Source: Lachnospiraceae bacterium UBA3845
Lineage (GTDB): Bacteria > Bacillota > Clostridia > Lachnospirales > Lachnospiraceae
Direction: 5' to 3'
Assembly: GCA_002392705.1 (NCBI GenBank)
Contig: DGHP01000091.1
Coordinates: forward strand, 1-18,223
Length of the DNA stretch: 18,223 nt
The notes beneath the pieces were generated by a model. That model did not search any database. It saw nothing but the letters and a program-made list of their open reading frames with translations, and was not told the DNA's origin. Below are positions 6,875 through 15,679 of this stretch, piece after piece (positions within the stretch are counted from its first letter, which is position 1; every line of letters starts with the position of its first letter). The position numbers and the translations under genes were made by a program.

Positions 6875-8839
6875 TCATCGGTTTTCGCCGCCTTCGGACG
6901 AAGAAGGCGTCTCTGCAGGCTGTCCGTAACCGTCTGCCGCGCTTTTCTCCTCCTGCGGATGGAAAAAAGCGTAGACTTTCTCCGCGCTGCCGCGGTTCAT
7001 GGACGGTGCGCGGCTCAGGGATTCAAGGTCCGCGTCCCGGATTCCCTCCAGGGAGCCGAAAGCGCGCAGGAGAGCCTTTCTCCTGGCCGGCCCGATTCCT
7101 TCGATCTCCTCCAGCATGGACCGCGTCTGCGCGCGGGAGCGCAGGGATCTGTGATATTCGATGGCGAAGCGGTGGGCCTCATCCTGCACGCGGGTGATCA
7201 GCTTGAAGCCCTCCGAATGGCTGTCGATCGGCAGTTCCACATTCCGGTAGTAGAGTCCTCTCGTTCTGTGATAATCATCCTTGACCATGCCGCAGACAGG
7301 GATCGAAAGATTCAGTTCCTCCATCACTTCCTCAGCGATATTGACCTGGCCCCTTCCCCCGTCCATCATGATCAGATCCGGGAAATTCGTAAAGGACCCC
7401 AGCCTGCTGTCCGCATGCTTTTTCTCAAGCTCCTCCCGTTCCCTTAAGCCGTGTTCAAAGCGTCTGGTCAGCACCTCCCTCAGGGAAGCATAGTCGTTGG
7501 GGCCCTGGACGGTCCGGATCCTGAATTTTCTGTAATCGCTCTTTCTGGGTTTTCCGTGTTCAAACACAACCATGGAGCCGACTGATTCCACACCGCTCGT
7601 ATTTGAGATATCATAAGCCTCCAGCCGGCTGATATAGCCGATGCCCAGAAGGGAGGCCAGCTCCTGCATGGCGCCGATCGTCCTTCCCTCCTCCTGCCGG
7701 ATCCGCTCACGGTCCTGCCTGAGCACAATCTCGGCATTCTCCCGCGCCATATTGACAAGTTTCTCCTTCGTCCCCCTCTGCGGTACACGGATATAGACCC
7801 GGCCGCCCCTTCTGCTGCTCAGCCAGTCTTCAAGCAGGGCCTGGTCATTGATTGCGCACTCCAGCATAAGCTCCCTTGGCAGGAAGGGCGTTCCGGCATA
7901 AAACTGTTTTACAAAATTGGACAGGATCTCCTGCGGTTCCTCGTCCATCCCGATCCGGATAAAAAAGTGATCCCGGCCGATCAGCCGTCCGCCGCGGACG
8001 AAGAAAACCTGGACGACCGCGTCCTGCCCGTCCTGGGCCATAGCCAGGATATCTTTATCCTCGCCGTCCGACTGGTCGATCTTCTGTTTCTGAGATACCT
8101 GCAGGACGCACTCCCGCAGGTCCCGCCAGGCTGCCGCGTCCTCGAAATTCAGCTCCTCCGACGCTTTCAGCATCTTTTCCTCAAGCATCTTCAGCACCGG
8201 CGCGTAATTCCCGTTCAGGAAATCAAGGGCCCGGTCCACATTCTCCCGGTAGGCTTCCTTCCCGATCCGGCCCTGGCAGGGTGCTTCGCACTGTCCGATC
8301 TGATAGTTCAGACAGGGCCGTTCCTGCCCGATATCCCGTGGGAGGACCCTGCTGCAGTCCCGGATCTTATAAAGCTTCCGCAGGAGATCGATGGTATCTC
8401 TGACAGCCCAGGCGCTCTTGAAGGGTCCGAAATACCTGGACTTATCCTTTCTCATCTTCCGCGTAAACTGAACCCGGGGATATTCCTCCTCCACGGTGAC
8501 GCGGATGTAGGGGTAAGTCTTGTCATCCTTCAGCAGGGTATTGTACTTGGGCCGGTGCTCCTTGATCAGGTTATTCTCCAGAACCAGAGCCTCCAGCTCG
8601 GAGTCCGTCACAATATACTCAAAGCGCGCGATCTGCTCCACCATGCGCTCGATCTTCGGCCCCCGGCCGATTTTCCGCACAAAATACTGGTGTACCCTGC
8701 GCCTGAGGTTGATTGCCTTCCCCACATATATAATGGCGTCCTTCCCGTCATGCATGATGTAGACGCCCGGACGGTCGGGAAGCTTTTTCAGTTCTTCCTG
8801 TATGTCAAATCCGGGAGCACCCTGTGTGCGTTCTGTCAT
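6875..8839 (-). CDS. uvrC: Excinuclease ABC subunit C
   Basis: UvrC makes the two incisions around a DNA lesion in nucleotide excision repair, acting with UvrA and UvrB. The 654-residue protein has the full set of domains. The GIY-YIG nuclease has GVYIM at 25-29 and [11 protein letters not shown] at 38-48. A cysteine region carries DCSRV and [13 protein letters not shown], matching the cysteines reported to bind an iron-sulfur cluster in E. coli UvrC. A UVR helical pair follows near 200-240 ([16 protein letters not shown]). The RNase H-like nuclease contains [11 protein letters not shown] and [13 protein letters not shown]. The C-terminus has tandem helix-hairpin-helix ([20 protein letters not shown]). 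AGGAG and GGAGG sites precede the ATG. A terminator of the preceding gene at 8887-8919 suggests uvrC starts its own transcript. No SOS box was recognised. Confidence 0.98.
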   Translation of the reverse strand: MTERTQGAPGFDIQEELKKLPDRPGVYIMHDGKDAIIYVGKAINLRRRVHQYFVRKIGRGPKIERMVEQIARFEYIVTDSELEALVLENNLIKEHRPKYNTLLKDDKTYPYIRVTVEEEYPRVQFTRKMRKDKSRYFGPFKSAWAVRDTIDLLRKLYKIRDCSRVLPRDIGQERPCLNYQIGQCEAPCQGRIGKEAYRENVDRALDFLNGNYAPVLKMLEEKMLKASEELNFEDAAAWRDLRECVLQVSQKQKIDQSDGEDKDILAMAQDGQDAVVQVFFVRGGRLIGRDHFFIRIGMDEEPQEILSNFVKQFYAGTPFLPRELMLECAINDQALLEDWLSSRRGGRVYIRVPQRGTKEKLVNMARENAEIVLRQDRERIRQEEGRTIGAMQELASLLGIGYISRLEAYDISNTSGVESVGSMVVFEHGKPRKSDYRKFRIRTVQGPNDYASLREVLTRRFEHGLREREELEKKHADSRLGSFTNFPDLIMMDGGRGQVNIAEEVMEELNLSIPVCGMVKDDYHRTRGLYYRNVELPIDSHSEGFKLITRVQDEAHRFAIEYHRSLRSRAQTRSMLEEIEGIGPARRKALLRAFGSLEGIRDADLESLSRAPSMNRGSAEKVYAFFHPQEEKSAADGYGQPAETPSSSEGGENR

Positions 8840-8850
8840 TTCTCCTGTCC

Positions 8851-8886
8851 TCCGGCCTCGTTCCTATATCCGGCCTCGTTTCTTTA
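8851..8886. repeat. 18-bp tandem duplication upstream of uvrC
   Basis: TCCGGCCTCGTTCCTATA (8851-8868) is followed directly by a second copy (8869-8886) matching 16 of 18 bases. It occupies the whole space between the terminator at 8887-8919 and the uvrC ribosome site. On the minus strand the right copy contains TATAAA, a possible -10. Confidence 0.7.
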
Positions 8887-8919
8887 TATGAAAAGGGGGC
8901 AGGCTAAAGCCTGCCCTCT
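8887..8919 (-). terminator. Intrinsic terminator of the PAP2 gene
   Basis: On the minus strand GGGCAGGC-TTTA-GCCTGCCC forms a perfect 8-bp stem, extended outward by further pairs. It is followed by CCTTTTCATATA. The stem starts 33 bases after the stop of the PAP2 gene. There is no T-run on the other side, so it acts only in the minus direction. Confidence 0.85.
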
Positions 8920-8951
8920 GATTTCCCTGTAAATACAGTTCTGCGGATCTC

Positions 8952-9668
8952 TCAGCCTTTTTCTGTACGGCTTCTGCGGGATGCTGTTCCGTAGGACGCC
9001 TGCAGCGCCAGCACTCTCTCCTCCTCGGTCTCGAAGACTCTGTCGCAGATCAGCTGCAGCACTACACTCATGACGATGCCAAGCGCCACATCGATCACAG
9101 AATGCTGTTTCAGAAACATGGTTGACAGTACGATGGATACGGACAGAATGTCGCATCCCAGAAGAACCTTCGGACAGCGTTTCAGCGTCCGGTTCCCGTG
9201 GATGGCATAAGCAAGCGCCATCGTGTTGAATACATGAATGCTCGGCAGAACATTCGTCGGCGTATCCGTCCGGTACAGGTATGCCGTCAGCCTTCCGAAA
9301 ATGTTGTCCGTCGGAACGCTCTCCGGTCTCAGATCCAGCATATTCGGATAGATCAGGGATACCGCAAGAAAGATAGTCATGCCGATCATCAGCATGGCGA
9401 TCAGCTTGTAATACTCTCTCACATCCGCAAAAAGCACGAACCAGGCAACCGTTACCACCATGAAGCCAAACCAAAGGAAGTATGGAACGATAAAATACTC
9501 ACAGAAAGGAATCTGTTCATCCAGCCATGTGTGGATCACATGATAATGCCTGTGTCCGGCATGCTCCAGCACAGCAAAACTGATCAGATAAAACAGCGTA
9601 TACAGCAGTATCCAGTACAGGTGCCTGTGCGTGCGGAGCAGATGACAAAACTTCCTGAAAACATTCAT
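8952..9668 (-). CDS. PAP2-superfamily integral membrane phosphatase/phosphotransferase
   Basis: The 238-residue protein has about six hydrophobic spans (roughly 17-35, 57-80, 88-107, 143-157, 168-186 and 192-208). Motif C2 is PSIHVF at 142-147. Motif C3 is STMFLKQHSVIDVALG at 182-197, with the catalytic histidine H189 and its partner D193. The first PAP2 motif (KxxxxxxRP) is reduced to LDLRP at 111-115, as in the PAP2_3 / inositol-phosphorylceramide-synthase-like branch. Substrates in this superfamily are lipid phosphates such as undecaprenyl diphosphate or phosphatidic acid; which applies here cannot be told. The C-terminus is a charged cytoplasmic tail. The GGGAG ribosome site lies about 9 bases before the ATG. 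It follows ftsH by 101 bases on the same strand and has its own terminator. Confidence 0.88.
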   Translation of the reverse strand: MNVFRKFCHLLRTHRHLYWILLYTLFYLISFAVLEHAGHRHYHVIHTWLDEQIPFCEYFIVPYFLWFGFMVVTVAWFVLFADVREYYKLIAMLMIGMTIFLAVSLIYPNMLDLRPESVPTDNIFGRLTAYLYRTDTPTNVLPSIHVFNTMALAYAIHGNRTLKRCPKVLLGCDILSVSIVLSTMFLKQHSVIDVALGIVMSVVLQLICDRVFETEEERVLALQASYGTASRRSRTEKG

Positions 9669-9769
9669 TTAATCTTCTCCCTGCGGCCGATGCCGCGAAA
9701 AAAAACACCCCAAAAAACTTTTCCGTCAGATCTCTGAGCATACAGGTCTCAAGAGTCCAATGACGAATA

Positions 9770-11929
9770 TTACTCTTCCTCCTCTGCCCTGTCAAGCGTT
9801 TCCTTTTTCAGTTCTGAATTCTGTACATCATCCGCAGCACTGCTGTCTCCGGTGCTGTCACCGCTTCCGGCAGCACTCTCATCCATGCTGTCACCGCTTC
9901 CGGCAGCACTCTCATCCGTGCTTCCCCCGCTGCCGCTGTCATCTGAACTGCTGTCTCCGGCTGAAGCTCCGGCGGCAGAAGCCTTCCCGTCTGATCCGGC
10001 AGGCTCCGGGGACGCGGCAGATGCTTTTTCCGTAATGCGGCTTCTGGGCTCTTCCTCGCTCCTGTCGCCCTCGATCTTATGCAGAATATCCATAAATTCC
10101 TTGCCGGTTATGGTCTCCCGCTCGATCAGGAAGGCAGCGATCGCGTCCATCGTGCTGCGGTGGGCGTTCAGAATCCGTTTTGCTTCCTCATAGGATTCTT
10201 TCAGGATGGCGATCACCTCATGATCCACTTCCGCCGCAGTCTCGTCGGAGCAGTTCATGATGATGCGTCCGTCATCCAGGTACATGCTGCTCGGGCTTTC
10301 AAGCCCGACCAGGCCGAACTTCCGGCTCATGCCGTACTGGGTAATCATCGCGCGGGCAAGCTTTGTGGCCTTCTCGATATCGTTGGCAGCGCCCGTAGTA
10401 ACCGTATCGAACACAATCTCCTCGGCCGCTCTTCCGGCGACGAACTCGACCAGCATGGCCCGGATCTCTTTCTCCGTGTTCAGATACTTCTCCTCCTCCG
10501 GCACGTTCATCACATACCCGAGGGCGCCCATGGTTCTGGGAACGATCGTGATCTTCTGGACCGGCTCGGAATCCTTCTGCAGGGCGGATACAAGGGCATG
10601 GCCCACCTCATGGTAGGACACGATCTTTCTCTCTTCTTTTGAAAGGATCCGGTTCTTCTTCTCCTTGCCGACCAGAACAACTTCAACCGCTTCAAGAAGA
10701 TCCTTCTGGGAGACGGCGCTTCTGTGGTTCTTTACCGCCAGAATCGCGGCTTCATTGATCATATTCGCAAGATCCGAGCCGACCGCCCCGCTCGTGGCCA
10801 GGGCGATATCTTCCAGATTGACGGTCTCGTCCATGTGGACATTCTTGGAATGCACCTTCAGGACGTCGATACGGCCCTGCAGGTCCGGTTTCTCAACGAT
10901 GATGCGGCGGTCGAAACGTCCGGGACGCAGCAGCGCCGGGTCCAGGACCTCCGGCCGGTTCGTGGCTGCCAGGATCAGCAGGCCTTTGGATGTGTCAAAA
11001 CCGTCCATCTCCGAGAGCAGCTGGTTCAGTGTCTGCTCACGCTCATCATTGCCGCCGTAGCCGCCCGCGTTCCGGCTCTTGCCGATCGCGTCGATCTCAT
11101 CGATAAAAATGATGCAGGGCGCGTTCTTCTTCGCCTCATCAAACAGGTCCCTGACTCTGGAGGCGCCGACGCCGACGAACATCTCCACAAAATCGGAACC
11201 GGTCAGTGAGAAGAAGGGGCAGTGCGCCTCGCCCGCGACCGCCTTTGCCAGAAGGGTCTTTCCGGTACCGGGAGGACCTACGAGCAGCGCGCCCTTGGGC
11301 AGCTTCGCCCCGATCTGGGCATATTTGTCCGGATGCTCCAGGAAATCCACCGTCTCCTGCAGGGACTCTTTCGCCTCGTCCTGTCCGGCGACGTCCTTGA
11401 AGGTCACTCCGGTTTCGGACTGCATATACATCTTCGCCCGGCTCTTGCCCACGCCCATCATGCCGCCGGAATTGGCCATCCTGCGGAAGATCACGCCCAT
11501 CAGGACCCAGATCAGGATCAGCGGGGCAAATGACAGAATCACATTCAGAATCAGGCTCGTCGTATTGTCCGGAATCAGCCCGCTGAACTCAACTCCGGCC
11601 TTCTCCAGCCGTGATACCAGCTCGGGGTCGGCAACTCTGCCGGTAAAATAGGAATATTCAATTCCCTGACCGGACAGGGGCTGATTCTTCGTCACGATGG
11701 TCAGCTTATCCGTTCCGATCGTGACCTTATCCACCAGATCTCTGTCCAGCAGTGCCAGGAACTGATCATAAGTAATCTCTTCCGACGTCGAATCCGACAT
11801 CATCCGATTGACGAAACTCATAATCAGCAGAGTGATCAGAGTCACAACCAGAAACAGAAGTATCGCTGAATGATTCCGGTTTCCGCCCTGATTATGGCCC
11901 GATCCGTCGTTCCTGTGATTTTCGTTCAT
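9770..11929 (-). CDS. ftsH: ATP-dependent zinc metalloprotease FtsH
   Basis: FtsH is a membrane-anchored AAA+ hexamer that degrades misfolded membrane proteins and short-lived regulators. The 719-residue protein has transmembrane spans near 21-39 and 126-148 with an extracytoplasmic domain between. The AAA domain carries Walker A GPPGTGKT at 218-225, Walker B IIFIDEID at 273-280, and the second region of homology [19 protein letters not shown] at 322-340. The protease domain has the zinc motif HEVGH at 440-444, where HEAGH is commonest, and the third ligand D517 in [10 protein letters not shown]. The tail from about 632 is serine-, alanine-, glycine- and acid-rich and holds an 11-residue repeat. 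GGGAGG overlaps the stop of the upstream kinase-like gene, 12 bases before the ATG, suggesting translational coupling. No clear terminator follows, only T-runs. Confidence 0.97.
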   Translation of the reverse strand: MNENHRNDGSGHNQGGNRNHSAILLFLVVTLITLLIMSFVNRMMSDSTSEEITYDQFLALLDRDLVDKVTIGTDKLTIVTKNQPLSGQGIEYSYFTGRVADPELVSRLEKAGVEFSGLIPDNTTSLILNVILSFAPLILIWVLMGVIFRRMANSGGMMGVGKSRAKMYMQSETGVTFKDVAGQDEAKESLQETVDFLEHPDKYAQIGAKLPKGALLVGPPGTGKTLLAKAVAGEAHCPFFSLTGSDFVEMFVGVGASRVRDLFDEAKKNAPCIIFIDEIDAIGKSRNAGGYGGNDEREQTLNQLLSEMDGFDTSKGLLILAATNRPEVLDPALLRPGRFDRRIIVEKPDLQGRIDVLKVHSKNVHMDETVNLEDIALATSGAVGSDLANMINEAAILAVKNHRSAVSQKDLLEAVEVVLVGKEKKNRILSKEERKIVSYHEVGHALVSALQKDSEPVQKITIVPRTMGALGYVMNVPEEEKYLNTEKEIRAMLVEFVAGRAAEEIVFDTVTTGAANDIEKATKLARAMITQYGMSRKFGLVGLESPSSMYLDDGRIIMNCSDETAAEVDHEVIAILKESYEEAKRILNAHRSTMDAIAAFLIERETITGKEFMDILHKIEGDRSEEEPRSRITEKASAASPEPAGSDGKASAAGASAGDSSSDDSGSGGSTDESAAGSGDSMDESAAGSGDSTGDSSAADDVQNSELKKETLDRAEEEE
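9853..9917. repeat. ftsH: 33-bp in-frame tandem repeat in the ftsH tail
   Basis: A 32-base block beginning TGCTGTCACCGCTTCCGGCA occurs at 9853-9884 and again, exactly, at 9886-9917, a 33-bp period. It encodes the 11-residue unit [12 protein letters not shown] in the disordered C-terminal tail. Less exact DSS and GSG variants flank it. Confidence 0.9.
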
Positions 11930-11939
11930 AACCTGTGTA

Positions 11940-12557
11940 TTACCTCCCAGCCTTCTTCAGTTCCAGGTAATTCTCAATGATCTTCACACAGCCGTCAATA
12001 CCGATATCGCTTGCGTCAAGCGACAGGTTGTAGCTGGAAACATGGCCCCATTTTTTCTCGGTCTGGAAATTGTAGAAGGACGCTCTCTTTTTATCTGCTT
12101 TTGTAATGATGTCTCTGGCCTTGTCCGGCGAGACTTTTTCGTATTCCGCCACACGGCCGATCCTGTACTCCATGCTGGCGTGGATGAAGACGCTCGTAAG
12201 GTGAGGGTTCTCTCTCAGAATATAATCCGCCGCCCTGCCCACGATCACGCAGGAGCCTTTCTCGCCGAGCCGCCGGATCGTATCATACTGGGCCTGATAG
12301 ATCTGATGGCTCAGGGTATTCCCCACATAATTCATGGACGGATATACATCCATAACGATGGAGTAGAGAAGACTGTTTGTCGGCTTTTCGTCATAGTCTT
12401 CCAGTACCTGTTCGCAGATATTGCTCTCCTGGGCAACCATCTTGAGAAGTTCCTTGTCATACAGCTTGATTCCGAGCTCTGCTGCGAGCCTTCTTCCGAC
12501 CTCATGGCCACCGCTTCCAAACTGTCTCCCAATTGTGATAATTGTAGTATCAGACAT
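11940..12557 (-). CDS. Cytidylate kinase-like protein
   Basis: From the ATG at 12557 the protein has 205 residues. It begins MSDTTIITIGRQFGSGGHEV, the P-loop start typical of the cytidylate-kinase-2 family (PF13189). Further on are GRAADYIL and ENPHLTSVFIHAS, then RIGRVAEYE and DKKRASFYNF, which form the lid-like region. These P-loop proteins resemble nucleoside monophosphate kinases, but the true substrate of this family is not established, and it is not the housekeeping cmk. A longer frame starts at 12581; I prefer 12557 because GGAG lies directly before it and the family motif follows at once. The gene has its own promoter at 12671-12699 with a leader of about 105 bases. Its stop overlaps the ftsH ribosome site, so the two are co-transcribed. 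Confidence 0.88.
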   Translation of the reverse strand: MSDTTIITIGRQFGSGGHEVGRRLAAELGIKLYDKELLKMVAQESNICEQVLEDYDEKPTNSLLYSIVMDVYPSMNYVGNTLSHQIYQAQYDTIRRLGEKGSCVIVGRAADYILRENPHLTSVFIHASMEYRIGRVAEYEKVSPDKARDIITKADKKRASFYNFQTEKKWGHVSSYNLSLDASDIGIDGCVKIIENYLELKKAGR

Positions 12558-12670
12558 ATTCTCCACCCCTCTCTCAGGCACTTGATGCCGGGAAGCGTCC
12601 CCGGATCACCGCTTGATTCATATATGCAACAGGTCAGAAACGGCAGGTCCCCCTTCTTCCCTATCAGATT

Positions 12671-12699
12671 ATTTTACCAATTTCAGTGCCTTTTGTCCA
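12671..12699 (-). promoter_or_regulatory. Sigma-A promoter for the kinase-like gene and ftsH
   Basis: On the minus strand TGGACA (5 of 6) is followed after exactly 17 bases by TAAAAT (5 of 6). Transcription would start near 12664. The leader of about 105 bases contains a bulged hairpin at 12583-12608 (TGAT-CCGGG ... CCCGG-C-ATCA) shortly before the ribosome site. Confidence 0.75.
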
Positions 12700-12704
12700 C
12701 GTTT

Positions 12705-12748
12705 CATTTTCCGGCGGCACTGCCATCAGATACAGCTGCCGGAAAATG
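12705..12748 (-). other. 11-bp perfect hairpin arms just after the cobT stop codon
   Basis: CATTTTCCGGC and GCCGGAAAATG are exact inverted copies 22 bases apart, starting two bases after the cobT stop. On the minus strand AAACGTGG follows rather than a T-run, so it is not a typical intrinsic terminator. It sits directly before the promoter at 12671-12699 and may separate the two transcripts or stabilise the cobT message. Confidence 0.5.
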
Positions 12749-12750
12749 TC

Positions 12751-13884
12751 TCAGTGAAAACGCCGGTAGGCTTTTACCCTGCCTTCCTCAAAGTCCGGCA
12801 GATTCTCATAAACATACAGTGCCTGCCTCAGAAGGGGCACAAACATGGCAGCTCCCGTTCCTTCGCCCAGATGCATGTCCGCATGCAGGGGTGCATGAAG
12901 TCCCAGCTTCTCCAGGAGCATGCCGCAGCCCGGTTCTGAGGAGCAGTGGGTCGCGATCATATAAGACTTGCATTCCGGCGCGATTCTGTAAGCCAGGAAG
13001 GCAGCCGCCGCGGATATAAAACCATCGATCAGCACAGGCATCCGGCAGATCGCCGCGCCGAGGAAAAGCCCGCACATTCCGGCGATATCCAGGCCCCCGA
13101 CCCTGCTCAGGGTCAGCAGCGGGACGCATTCTGTCCCTTCGCCGTCAAGACCGTTCACCCTGAGGGCTTCCCGGATCACATCCTTTTTCCGTCTGAGTCC
13201 TTCCTCAGAAAGGCCCGCCCCGTATCCGGCGGTCTGTTCCGGATCGCGGTGAAAAAGAGCCGAGACCAGTGCAGCGCTGCTCGTTGTATTCCCGATTCCC
13301 ATCTCCCCCGCCGCCAGCAGGTCATAGCCGCTCTCACGGAGACGGGACGCAGTCCGGATCCCCTCCGTGACCGCCTGTACGGCTTCACTGCCGGTCATGG
13401 CCGGCCCCTTCGCGATATTCCCGCTGCCATGGCGCACGGGACGGTTCCATACAGCCGGATGTGAAGCATCCGTGTTCATCCCGATATTAACCGGAATGAT
13501 ATCCGTCCTGGCCAGGCCTGTCCGGCCTTCCGGGAAATTCCCGTTCTGGAAGGCACTCATCACGCAGACGCTGCTCCGGCCTTCCGCAATATTGTTGAGA
13601 ACCCTGGCCGTCACTTCGCTCCCGCACTGGCTGACGCCTTCCGCGGTCACTCCGTTGTCGGCGCCCATGATGACCACTGCCGCGGCATCCAGCCGGGGAT
13701 GGACCGTCCCCTGGATCGCACCGATCCGGGCAATCAGTTCCTCGAAGATCCCCATTCCCCCGATCGGCTTGCACAGGGAGTCCCATCTTTTTATTGAAGC
13801 ACGGCGGATCTCCTCATCCGGCCCTGTGATGCGCGCCCTGCATTTATCTGAAAATTCTCTGAATAATCTCTCTTCGCCTGTCAT
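12751..13884 (-). CDS. cobT: Nicotinate-nucleotide--dimethylbenzimidazole phosphoribosyltransferase
   Basis: CobT transfers ribose phosphate from nicotinate mononucleotide to the lower-ligand base, giving alpha-ribazole phosphate for cobalamin assembly. The 377-residue protein is full length. Recognisable blocks are SLCKPIGGMGIFEELI, MGADNGVTAEGVS, AAGEMGIGNTTSSAAL, SRVGGLDIAGMCG and LIDGFISAAAAFLA. Near the end is HLGEGTGA with the catalytic glutamate at about 341. The ribosome site is modest (AGAGGA touching the ATG, AAGGCGG further off). No other cob genes are in the window, and no B12-riboswitch motif is visible in the 186 bases upstream. Control by B12 therefore cannot be argued from the sequence. 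A perfect hairpin follows the stop, and a dispersed repeat copy lies upstream at 13908-13935. Confidence 0.96.
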   Translation of the reverse strand: MTGEERLFREFSDKCRARITGPDEEIRRASIKRWDSLCKPIGGMGIFEELIARIGAIQGTVHPRLDAAAVVIMGADNGVTAEGVSQCGSEVTARVLNNIAEGRSSVCVMSAFQNGNFPEGRTGLARTDIIPVNIGMNTDASHPAVWNRPVRHGSGNIAKGPAMTGSEAVQAVTEGIRTASRLRESGYDLLAAGEMGIGNTTSSAALVSALFHRDPEQTAGYGAGLSEEGLRRKKDVIREALRVNGLDGEGTECVPLLTLSRVGGLDIAGMCGLFLGAAICRMPVLIDGFISAAAAFLAYRIAPECKSYMIATHCSSEPGCGMLLEKLGLHAPLHADMHLGEGTGAAMFVPLLRQALYVYENLPDFEEGRVKAYRRFH

Positions 13885-13907
13885 TCCTCTGTCCGCCTTA
13901 ATTGATA

Positions 13908-13935
13908 CTATTCACGGCCCTCCACACATCAGGCC
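13908..13935 (+). repeat. Dispersed intergenic repeat, copy upstream of cobT
   Basis: These 28 bases (core TTCACGGCCCTCCACACATC) are the exact reverse complement of 16307-16334. They lie between the J-domain gene and cobT. The rest of this 186-base gap holds a small GCAGC-TTT-GCTGC hairpin (about 13954-13966) and GC-rich sequence without a clear terminator. Confidence 0.85.
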
Positions 13936-14070
13936 GCACGCATATTCCACCTGGCAGCTTTGCTGCTTAAGATAACAGCGGAACAGCGTAAAGAGCAGGC
14001 CATCCGTGCTGCATACAGCGGGCCCGGCCCGCGGCCGGAAGCCTGCTTTGCGGCAGACAGCCGGATCGGA

Positions 14071-14805
14071 TCAGACGCAGCAGAAGGAACCCGGCAGGCA
14101 GAGACCGCACAGAAGGTTCGCGAAACAGATCTTCGCGCACCAGTCATTATTGCCTGTCTCCATCGGAGTTCCGTAAAAATCTCCCATGCCCCGGTACCAG
14201 TTCCCGCCGTTTTCCAGCTGGCTGAGAACCTGCCGGTACTGGGCATTCCCGGGCTCCATATTGACCGCCGTCTGTGCATGCTGGCGGGCTGTCACGTTGT
14301 TGCCCGCACCGGAATTGGCCAGAGCGCTGAGATAATACCACCTTGCATCCCGCTCCTGAATATCATTCAGAACATTCAGGGCTTCTGAATAATGTCTGCT
14401 GTTGATATAGTTGGCCGCCGCCTGCATGCGGATCTCTGACTCGCTTCCGCCCGCCTGCTGCCTTCTGCCGCCGAAGCCGCCGAAATCACCGAAATCCCCA
14501 AAGCCGCCGAAACCGCCGAAAGGACCGTATGAAGAACTGTAGCCGCCGGAGCCGTAGCCGCCTCCGGAACTGTAGCCGCCCCTCGAACTGCCCGGACCGT
14601 AAGAGCCAAAGCCGCCTTCCTTCTCCTGCTGGATCTGCTGGTAGGCCTGCTGTACTTCCTTGAACTTTTCCTCTGCCTGCGCCTTGTTCGGATTGTTCAC
14701 GTTCGCATCCGGATGGTACAGTCTGCTCAGTTTGCGGTATGCTTTCTTTATATCATCGTCCGATGCGCCGCGGGGCACACCCAGAACGTCATATGGGTCT
14801 CTCAT
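14071..14805 (-). CDS. J-domain protein with TPR-like region and cysteine-rich C-terminus
   Basis: From the ATG at 14805 the protein has 244 residues. Residues 1-65 are a J domain ([20 protein letters not shown]) with the HPD motif at 31-33, which would stimulate the ATPase of a DnaK-type Hsp70. Residues about 66-120 form a linker rich in G, S, Y and F. Residues about 125-200 look like TPR helices ([17 protein letters not shown] and later [18 protein letters not shown]). The tail [18 protein letters not shown] ends FCCV, giving six cysteines in the last 21 residues. It lacks the zinc-finger and substrate domains of housekeeping DnaJ. GAGGAAG precedes this ATG, and the J domain starts at once, so the longer frame to 14880 is rejected. 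The gene overlaps the upstream DUF5685 gene by 17 bases. Confidence 0.88.
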   Translation of the reverse strand: MRDPYDVLGVPRGASDDDIKKAYRKLSRLYHPDANVNNPNKAQAEEKFKEVQQAYQQIQQEKEGGFGSYGPGSSRGGYSSGGGYGSGGYSSSYGPFGGFGGFGDFGDFGGFGGRRQQAGGSESEIRMQAAANYINSRHYSEALNVLNDIQERDARWYYLSALANSGAGNNVTARQHAQTAVNMEPGNAQYRQVLSQLENGGNWYRGMGDFYGTPMETGNNDWCAKICFANLLCGLCLPGSFCCV

Positions 14806-15676
14806 GATCTTCCTCTTTTGCTGAACTGCGGTTCTTCCTGACCTGATTGTACCTGACCCAGATGCCGGAATAAAGCACATTCCTCAGAATATCGACGTCT
14901 TTCACAATCGGCAGCCTCTCAAAAGCTCTGCAGCAGCACGCTGCCATATCCAGAAGCAGAGCCTTCACCGTCTCCTCGAAGCTGTCCGGGCCGGATGCAA
15001 GAAGCGGCAGCAGAATATTGAAGTTACCGCTCTTTTTATCCTTTTCCAGATCATCGTAAGCGTCCATCAGGTATATGAACTTGCCGAGATAAAAACCGAG
15101 TTCCCTCAGGTCCCTGGCCCAGATATCTTCCTTCCAGACACAGATCTCTCCCAGCATGCGTCCGCTGCAGCCCGCTACCCTGTCGAGCCGTTCAAGCAGC
15201 TCTTCCCGCGGAATCTGTCCGGTTTCCTTTTTCTCTTCCGCGCTCAGCAGCCGGATATTCCTCCGTACTGCCTGCTCCTGTCTGGGGTAACGCTCCCGGA
15301 TTTTCAGGTAGTCCCCGTGCAGCATATGCGCCAGAAGCCTTGCGCGTTCTTTTTTCTCATCCTGCCAGTCGTCGAGTGCTTTCATATAGGAAAGCAGCAC
15401 ATTCATATCCGCCGCATAGGCGCTGCAGACCGATTGTGTCTCCCTGTGCCTGACAGCCGGGTGTACCAGGCAGCGCCGCAGGCGGACTGTCTCCTCCGGC
15501 TCATACAGTCCTGTCAGCAGGATCGAGAGAAAGGTGCAGTCATAGGAAAGCAGGATCTGTCCCCGTCTGCCGTAGCTGCGGCAGAGCGCGTCACAGACCC
15601 CGCAATAGCAGCTGCGGTACAGCTCCAGGTCCTTCACTTTCAGTTCCGGCCTGTTTACCGTAATATATCCGAACAT
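14789..15676 (-). CDS. DUF5685-family protein with cysteine cluster and two Asp-rich motifs
   Basis: The 295-residue protein starts [20 protein letters not shown] and then has the cluster [10 protein letters not shown], with cysteines at 23, 25, 28 and 32. This matches what I know as DUF5685. The rest is mainly helical. Two acidic motifs stand out: DDWQD at 102-106 and DAYDDLEKD at 205-213. The second is preceded by LGKFIYLM and followed by KKSGNFN. They resemble the paired aspartate motifs of isoprenoid-synthase-fold enzymes, an inference with no biochemical support. CCC occurs at 247-249. It starts 3 bases after the zinc-ribbon gene and overlaps the J-domain gene, so translation of the three is coupled. 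There is no signal peptide. Function is unknown. Confidence 0.85.
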   Translation of the reverse strand: MFGYITVNRPELKVKDLELYRSCYCGVCDALCRSYGRRGQILLSYDCTFLSILLTGLYEPEETVRLRRCLVHPAVRHRETQSVCSAYAADMNVLLSYMKALDDWQDEKKERARLLAHMLHGDYLKIRERYPRQEQAVRRNIRLLSAEEKKETGQIPREELLERLDRVAGCSGRMLGEICVWKEDIWARDLRELGFYLGKFIYLMDAYDDLEKDKKSGNFNILLPLLASGPDSFEETVKALLLDMAACCCRAFERLPIVKDVDILRNVLYSGIWVRYNQVRKNRSSAKEEDHERPI

Positions 15677-15679
15677 CTG

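Noticed and set aside
9669..9769. T-runs (T6 and T8 on the minus strand) after ftsH as a terminator
   Set aside because: Only weak stems of 4-6 bp with mismatches precede them, so I could not support a terminator; the GCGGC-ATCG-GCCGC hairpin comes after the T-runs, not before.
13885..14070. Cobalamin riboswitch upstream of cobT
   Set aside because: No B12-box-like sequence or suitable multi-helix pattern was seen; the gap contains a dispersed repeat and small hairpins.
13960..14388. 142-codon plus-strand frame starting in the cobT upstream gap
   Set aside because: Most of it is antisense to the J-domain gene; the intergenic part shows no ribosome site or recognisable protein features.
14806..14880. 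25-residue extension of the J-domain protein
   Set aside because: The J domain begins right at the ATG at 14805, which has its own ribosome site; the extension only overlaps the DUF5685 gene.
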